A DNA stretch of 64,000 nucleotides from Comamonas badia DSM 17552 (lineage in GTDB: Bacteria; Pseudomonadota; Gammaproteobacteria; Burkholderiales; Burkholderiaceae_C), in assembly GCF_000484635.1 (NCBI RefSeq), contig NZ_AXVM01000001.1, positions 744,001-808,000 on the forward strand. Direction: 5' to 3'. Position 1 is the stretch's first letter. Every line of letters begins with the position of its first letter. This document shows, piece after piece, positions 59,964 to 64,000 of the stretch. A program made the translations under genes and the position numbers. The notes below the pieces were generated by a model. It worked only from the letters and a program-made list of their open reading frames with translations. It was not told where the DNA came from and searched no databases.

Positions 59964-61058
59964 ATGAGCCTCAAATGCGGCATCGTGGGGCTGCCCAACG
60001 TCGGCAAGTCCACGCTCTTCAACGCCCTCACAAAAGCCGGCATCGCCGCCGAAAATTATCCTTTTTGCACCATCGAGCCCAATACCGGCGTGGTGGAAGT
60101 ACCCGACCCGCGCCTGAAGGACCTGGCCGCCATCGTCACGCCCGAGCGCATCGTGCCCGCCATCGTCGAATTCGTCGATATTGCAGGCCTCGTGGCGGGC
60201 GCCAGCAAGGGCGAAGGCCTGGGCAACCAGTTCCTCGCGCACATCCGCGAGACCGACGCCATCGTCAACGTCGTGCGCTGCTTTGAAGACCCGAACGTGG
60301 TGCATGTGTCGGGCAAGGTGGACCCGATCGCCGACATCGAAGTCATCCAGACCGAACTGTGCCTGGCCGACCTGGCCACCGTGGAAAAGGCGCTCAACCG
60401 CTACAGCAAGGCCGCCAAGAGCGGCAACGACAAGGAGGCCGCCAAGCTCGTCGCCCTGCTCACCCCGGTGCAGGCTGCGCTCAACGAAGGCAAGCCCGCG
60501 CGCAGCGTGCCGGTGAGCAAGGAAGATGCCCCGCTGCTCAAACCCTTCTGCCTGATCACCGCCAAGCCCGCCATGTTCGTCGGCAATGTGGCCGAAGACG
60601 GCTTTGAAGCCAACCCGCTGCTGGCAAAACTACAGGAATATGCCGCCGCGCAGCACGCCCCCGTGGTCGCCATCTGCGCCAAGATAGAAGCCGAAATGGC
60701 GGAAATGACAGACGAAGACCGCACGATGTTCCTCGAAGAAATGGGCCTGCACGAGCCCGGCCTGAACCGCCTGATCCGCGCCGGCTACGAACTGCTGGGC
60801 CTGCAAACCTATTTCACCGCCGGCGTCAAGGAAGTGCGCGCCTGGACCATCCACCAGGGCGACACCGCTCCGCAGGCCGCCGGCGTGATCCACGGCGACT
60901 TCGAGCGCGGCTTCATCCGCGCGCAGACCATTGCGTTTGACGATTTCCTCCAGTTCAAGGGTGAACAGGGCGCAAAAGAAGCCGGCAAGATGCGTGCAGA
61001 AGGCAAGGAATACGTTGTAAAAGACGGCGATGTGATGAATTTTTTGTTCAACGTCTGA
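59964..61058 (+). CDS. ychF: Redox-regulated ATPase YchF (Obg family)
   Basis: P-loop ATPase of 364 residues that binds ribosomes and dampens the oxidative stress response. G1 is [15 protein letters not shown]; the switch region [13 protein letters not shown] and G3 [16 protein letters not shown] follow. The base-specificity motif is the NVAE type (FVGNVAED) rather than NKxD, which explains ATP preference. A TGS domain occupies the C-terminus ([31 protein letters not shown]). It starts 100 bp after the HDOD fragment. Confidence 0.96.
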   Translation: MSLKCGIVGLPNVGKSTLFNALTKAGIAAENYPFCTIEPNTGVVEVPDPRLKDLAAIVTPERIVPAIVEFVDIAGLVAGASKGEGLGNQFLAHIRETDAIVNVVRCFEDPNVVHVSGKVDPIADIEVIQTELCLADLATVEKALNRYSKAAKSGNDKEAAKLVALLTPVQAALNEGKPARSVPVSKEDAPLLKPFCLITAKPAMFVGNVAEDGFEANPLLAKLQEYAAAQHAPVVAICAKIEAEMAEMTDEDRTMFLEEMGLHEPGLNRLIRAGYELLGLQTYFTAGVKEVRAWTIHQGDTAPQAAGVIHGDFERGFIRAQTIAFDDFLQFKGEQGAKEAGKMRAEGKEYVVKDGDVMNFLFNV

Positions 61059-61248
61059 TCAACGCCTGACGATTTTTGCAGCATCTTGGCGGTGCTCAGT
61101 AGCGCTTGGTGGACGGTTTGACCCGTTTTGAAACCAATGGGCTGTAGAAACATTACGGTCCGCTGGCCGTCCTCGCCGGCCCTCGGGCAGGTAGGGGTCA
61201 ATCAGCGCGACAGGATCACCCCAGGGGAAGAGCAGGCTCCATTGCCGT

Positions 61249-61902
61249 TCAGCCCGCCTTGCGGAACGTGAAATTGATCCGCTCGCTGCCCGTCAGCGCG
61301 TGGCTGCCCTCCCGGATCGGCGCGATGCCGTGGTAGCGCATGCGGTCCACCCCGCCCCAGACCGCCACGTCGCCATGGAACAGCGCCATGCGCTGCGTGC
61401 CACCCGCGCGCTGCAGGCCGCCCCACAGGAATACGGCCGAAACGCCCAGCGATACGGAAACGATGGGCTGCGAAAAATCGCGTTCGTTCCTGTCCTGGTG
61501 CAGCGTCAGGCGGCTGCCGGGGCGGTAGCGGTTGATGAGGCAGGCATCGGGCGCAAAGCCGGCAAAACCCGCCGCGGCCGCGGCTTCGGTGGCCAGGCGC
61601 ATGAACACGGCAGGCATCGCCGGCCAGGGCAGGCCAGAGTCCGGATCGTCGCTGCGGTAGCGGTAGCCCGCGCGGCTGCTGGTCCAGCCCAGCGGCCCGC
61701 AATTGGTCAACGGCACCGACATGGTCTGCCCGCCCGGCGTGACCATGTGGCGAAACGGTGCCTGCGTCAGGACCTGCTGCAACCGCGGCCAAAGCTCGTC
61801 GATGAAGGTCAACGCAAAGCCCCGCAGCACCACCGACTGCGGGCCCAGCGACATGCGCTCGCCCGCCAGCGGTAGCTCATCGGCAAACAGGTCGCCCGTC
61901 AT
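61249..61902 (-). CDS. alkB: DNA alkylation repair dioxygenase AlkB
   Basis: Fe(II)/2-oxoglutarate dioxygenase of 217 residues, removing methyl groups from 1-methyladenine and 3-methylcytosine. Iron ligands: LHQDRNERDF (HxD) and MRYHGIAPI (His). The 2-oxoglutarate-binding arginines are in RINFTFRKAG. The NRYRPGSRLTLHQD nucleotide-recognition segment also fits. Start ATG 61902; the further upstream TTG lies in a repeat. It is downstream of livF on the same strand, separated by that repeat. Confidence 0.94.
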   Translation of the reverse strand: MTGDLFADELPLAGERMSLGPQSVVLRGFALTFIDELWPRLQQVLTQAPFRHMVTPGGQTMSVPLTNCGPLGWTSSRAGYRYRSDDPDSGLPWPAMPAVFMRLATEAAAAAGFAGFAPDACLINRYRPGSRLTLHQDRNERDFSQPIVSVSLGVSAVFLWGGLQRAGGTQRMALFHGDVAVWGGVDRMRYHGIAPIREGSHALTGSERINFTFRKAG

Positions 61903-61904
61903 GG

Positions 61905-61965
61905 ATTTTGATGAAATCAGGCGCAATCGCTTGTCAGCCAAGCGCGGGCAGCTATGGATTCAGGA
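61905..61965. repeat. AGCTATCA-type palindromic repeat between livF and alkB
   Basis: Arms CGCTTG (61928-61933) and CAAGCG (61939-61944) with a 5-nt loop, preceded by TGAAATCAGGCGCAAT and followed by GGGCAGCTATGGATTC, the family tag. Confidence 0.7.
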
Positions 61966-61969
61966 GATT

Positions 61970-62686
61970 TCAAACACCCAGGTATTCCGGCAATGTCGTG
62001 TCTTCTAGCATGGCTTCCGCGTCACCCTGCAGCACCACCTGGCCTTTCTGCAGCACCAGCGCGCGGTTGCTGCGGCTCAGGACCCGGTGCCAGTCGCGGT
62101 CGACGATCAGCACCGCCATGCCGGCGCGCTTGATCTCGTCAATCACGCGCCAGATTTCGTGCACGATGAGCGGCGCCAGGCCTTCGGTGGCCTCGTCCAG
62201 GATCACCAGTTCCGGGTGCGTCATCAGCGCCCGGCCAATCGAAAGCATCTGCTGCTCGCCGCCCGAGAGCAGCGCACCGAGCTGATCGATACGCTCCGAG
62301 AGGCGCGGGAAGGTCTGCAGCACGCGATCCATGCTCCAGTCGGCGCGGCCGTCGCGCCCGGGGCGCTCGGCCATGATGAGGTTCTCGCGCACCGTGAGGT
62401 TGCCGAACACGCCGCGCCCTTCGGGCACGTAGGCTACGCCCAGGCGCGCCACCTCGTGCGGTTTGGCGCGCGAGATGTCCTGGCCGAACAGGCGGATGCT
62501 GCCCTCGCGCTGCACCACATGGCCCAGCAGCGAGCGGATCAGCGTGCTCTTGCCCATGCCGTTGCGCCCCAGCAGGCCCACCGTCTCGCCCTGGCGGATT
62601 TCCAGATCGACGCCATGCAGCACATGGCTGCTGCCGTACCAGGCGTGCAGGCCCTGCGCCTGCAGCATTACGTTGGCATCGGTCAT
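61970..62686 (-). CDS. livF: Branched-chain amino acid ABC transporter ATPase LivF
   Basis: Second ATPase of the high-affinity leucine/isoleucine/valine-type importer, 238 residues. Walker A GLLGRNGMGKSTLIRSLLG, Q-loop VAYVPEGRGVFGNLTV, signature LLSGGEQQMLSIGRALM, Walker B LVILDEATEGLAP. The switch position reads VDRD instead of VEQN/VEHD. ATG 62686 overlaps the livG stop by 4 bp. Substrate may be amino acids, amides or aromatic acids; the binding protein gene is not in view. Confidence 0.93.
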   Translation of the reverse strand: MTDANVMLQAQGLHAWYGSSHVLHGVDLEIRQGETVGLLGRNGMGKSTLIRSLLGHVVQREGSIRLFGQDISRAKPHEVARLGVAYVPEGRGVFGNLTVRENLIMAERPGRDGRADWSMDRVLQTFPRLSERIDQLGALLSGGEQQMLSIGRALMTHPELVILDEATEGLAPLIVHEIWRVIDEIKRAGMAVLIVDRDWHRVLSRSNRALVLQKGQVVLQGDAEAMLEDTTLPEYLGV

Positions 62687-63435
62687 GCGTCATGCCCCAG
62701 GTAAGCCTCGCGCACTTCGGCGCTGGCACGGATTTCATCGGGTGTGCCGGTGGCGATCACCTGGCCGTTGACCATCACCGTGATGCGGTCGGCGATGCGA
62801 AACACCGCGTCCATGTCGTGCTCCACCAGCAGGATGGCGTGATCCCGCTTCAAGGCATCCAGCAGCGCCAGCATGCGCTCGGTCTCCTCGGCGCCCATGC
62901 CGGCCAGCGGCTCATCGAGCAGCAGCACCTTGGGCGCGGTGGCCAGGCACATGGCGATTTCAAGCTGGCGCTTCTGGCCATGGCTGAGCAGGCCGGCCTC
63001 CCGGCTCAGTACATCGCCCAGGCCCACGCGCTGCGCAACCTCGCGCGCGATGCGCTGCGTCGGCCCGCGCGACTGGGCGTCGTGCCACCAGGCCCAGGGC
63101 GTCTGGTAGCGCGCCTGCGCCGACAGGCGGCAGTTTTCCTGCACCGTGAAACGGGGGTAGATGGTGTTGCGCTGGTAGCTGCGCCCCAGGCCCGCGCGTG
63201 CGCGCCGCGGCTGCGACCACTGCGTCACCTCCTGCCCCAGCAACTCGATCTGGCCGCTGCTGGGCGGAAATTCACCCGAGAGCAGGTTGATGAGCGTCGA
63301 TTTGCCCGCGCCGTTGGTGCCTATCACCGCGTGCACGGCGCCGCGAATGAGCTCCACGCTGACGCCGTTCACCGCTACCAATCCGCCCCAGCGGCGCGTC
63401 AGCGCGCGGCCGCGCAACAGAATTTCGCCACTCAT
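62683..63435 (-). CDS. livG: Branched-chain amino acid ABC transporter ATPase LivG
   Basis: First ATPase of the importer, 250 residues. Walker A AVIGTNGAGKSTLINLLSG, Q-loop LGRSYQRNTIYPRFTV, signature LLSHGQKRQLEIAMCLA (SHGQ form typical of some LivG), Walker B VLLLDEPLAGMG, switch LVEHDMDAVF, and the LivG-type C-terminal tail ASAEVREAYLGHDA. Start ATG 63435 (MSGEILLRG); it overlaps the livM stop by 4 bp, so livM-livG-livF are translationally coupled. Confidence 0.94.
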   Translation of the reverse strand: MSGEILLRGRALTRRWGGLVAVNGVSVELIRGAVHAVIGTNGAGKSTLINLLSGEFPPSSGQIELLGQEVTQWSQPRRARAGLGRSYQRNTIYPRFTVQENCRLSAQARYQTPWAWWHDAQSRGPTQRIAREVAQRVGLGDVLSREAGLLSHGQKRQLEIAMCLATAPKVLLLDEPLAGMGAEETERMLALLDALKRDHAILLVEHDMDAVFRIADRITVMVNGQVIATGTPDEIRASAEVREAYLGHDA

Positions 63436-64000
63436 GCCGCGTCCTCCGCCGTATCGGGCGCGTGCTTGTCGCGCTTGCGTGCCGCGCGCAGCCGCCACTG
63501 GTGCGGAAGGCCGACCAGGCCGCGCGGCATGAAAGCGACGCAGGCGATCACCACCAGCCCCAGGCCCAGATGCCAATGCTTGGCGGCCTCGCCCAGCAGC
63601 GCCTCGGATTTGAAAAACTCCTGCAGCAAGGAGAAGGCAAACGCACCGATCAGCGCGCCACGCAGATGGCCCAGGCCACCCAGGATGATCATCACCAGCA
63701 CGCCCGCGCTCAGGTGCCAGCTCAGCAGCTCGGGGCTGACGAAGCCATCCTTGATGGCGAACAGAAACCCGGCCCAGCCGGAAATCGCGCCCGAAATCGT
63801 GAACGCCGCGAGTTTGTACGGATAGACCGAAAACCCGGTGGCGCGCATGCGCTGCTCATTCACGCGGATGCCGGCCAGTGCCCGGCCAAACGGCGAGCGC
63901 AGCAGCAGCGCCAGAAACGCGAACACCAGCAGCAGGCTGGCCCAGATGAAGCCGTACAGGTGGGCGCCGTTGCCCAGGTCGAGCGGCCCCAGCACCGGCT
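63432..64000 (-). CDS. livM: Branched-chain amino acid ABC transporter permease LivM (C-terminal part)
   Basis: C-terminal 189 residues of the LivM permease; the 5' end is beyond the window. Typical features are RSPFGRALAGIRVNEQRMRA (the EAA-like coupling loop), the hydrophobic FTISGAISGWAGFLFAIKDG and VMIILGGLGHLRGALIGAFA, and a basic C-terminus (RLRAARKRDKHAPD). It is the most upstream visible gene of the liv operon. Confidence 0.93.
   Translation of the reverse strand, partial: PVLGPLDLGNGAHLYGFIWASLLLVFAFLALLLRSPFGRALAGIRVNEQRMRATGFSVYPYKLAAFTISGAISGWAGFLFAIKDGFVSPELLSWHLSAGVLVMIILGGLGHLRGALIGAFAFSLLQEFFKSEALLGEAAKHWHLGLGLVVIACVAFMPRGLVGLPHQWRLRAARKRDKHAPDTAEDAA

Overview
The window is high-GC DNA with the gene content and repeat content of a betaproteobacterium, most likely a member of the Comamonadaceae (Burkholderiales). 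The pointers are the polA / DUF2782 / thrB / BPSS1780-type membrane protein neighbourhood, an IPTL-CTERM surface protein, argH divergent from an AlgZ/AlgR-type pair, and several copies of a palindromic repeat ending in AGCTATCA. I found about 53 protein genes, two tRNAs (Lys-CTT, Met-CAT), three dispersed repeat classes, and no IS element, prophage, CRISPR array or rRNA.

Layout. 1-9.5 kb: the 5' part of a large alpha-2-macroglobulin gene, a c-di-GMP sensor (sugar-diacid-type input, four PAS-like domains, GGDEF, EAL), argH, and a LytS/LytTR two-component pair. 9.5-17 kb: an aromatic catabolic cluster. A MarR regulator diverges from gentisate 1,2-dioxygenase, a fumarylpyruvate-hydrolase-type enzyme, a DhbE-like acid:AMP/CoA ligase and a stand-alone flavin hydroxylase of the salicyloyl-CoA/anthraniloyl-CoA type. 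After these come an AraC regulator and a divergent esterase. This reads as a CoA-dependent salicylate-to-gentisate route, possibly fed by salicylate esters. 17-21 kb: ZIP metal transporter, dienelactone hydrolase, methyltransferase, AzlCD exporter. 21-29.3 kb (minus strand): polA, a 7TMR-DISM histidine kinase, an OmpR-type regulator and a glycine-rich IPTL-CTERM protein preceded by a 10-bp direct repeat. 29.3-31 kb: mosB-mosA, the two subunits of the molybdenum storage protein. 31-37.5 kb: serine hydrolase, DUF2782, thrB, membrane protein, FMN reductase, and a PhoX phosphatase with a recognisable Pho box. 37.4-44.3 kb: ClC channel, UvrD helicase, and a compact operon of Tat-exported beta-propeller, polysaccharide deacetylase and membrane fatty acid/sterol hydroxylase. 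44.3-52 kb: guaC with a structured leader, esterase, tRNA-Lys, Bcr/CflA efflux pump, a second GGDEF protein, RhlE-type helicase, Orn, tRNA-Met. 52-64 kb: LtrA protein, enoyl-CoA hydratase, M61 peptidase, DsbC, UbiH-type hydroxylase, MOSC protein, a fragment-like HDOD gene, YchF, AlkB and livFGM (livM runs off the window).

The parts most worth following up are the salicyloyl-CoA/gentisate operon with its promoter-operator, the mosBA island between polA and its usual neighbours, the kinase/regulator/IPTL-CTERM set, the diacid-sensor/c-di-GMP fusion, and palindromic repeats that have been taken into protein-coding sequence, in one case as most of a signal peptide. Nearly every real gene has a long open shadow frame on the other strand; these are composition artefacts and are not annotated.
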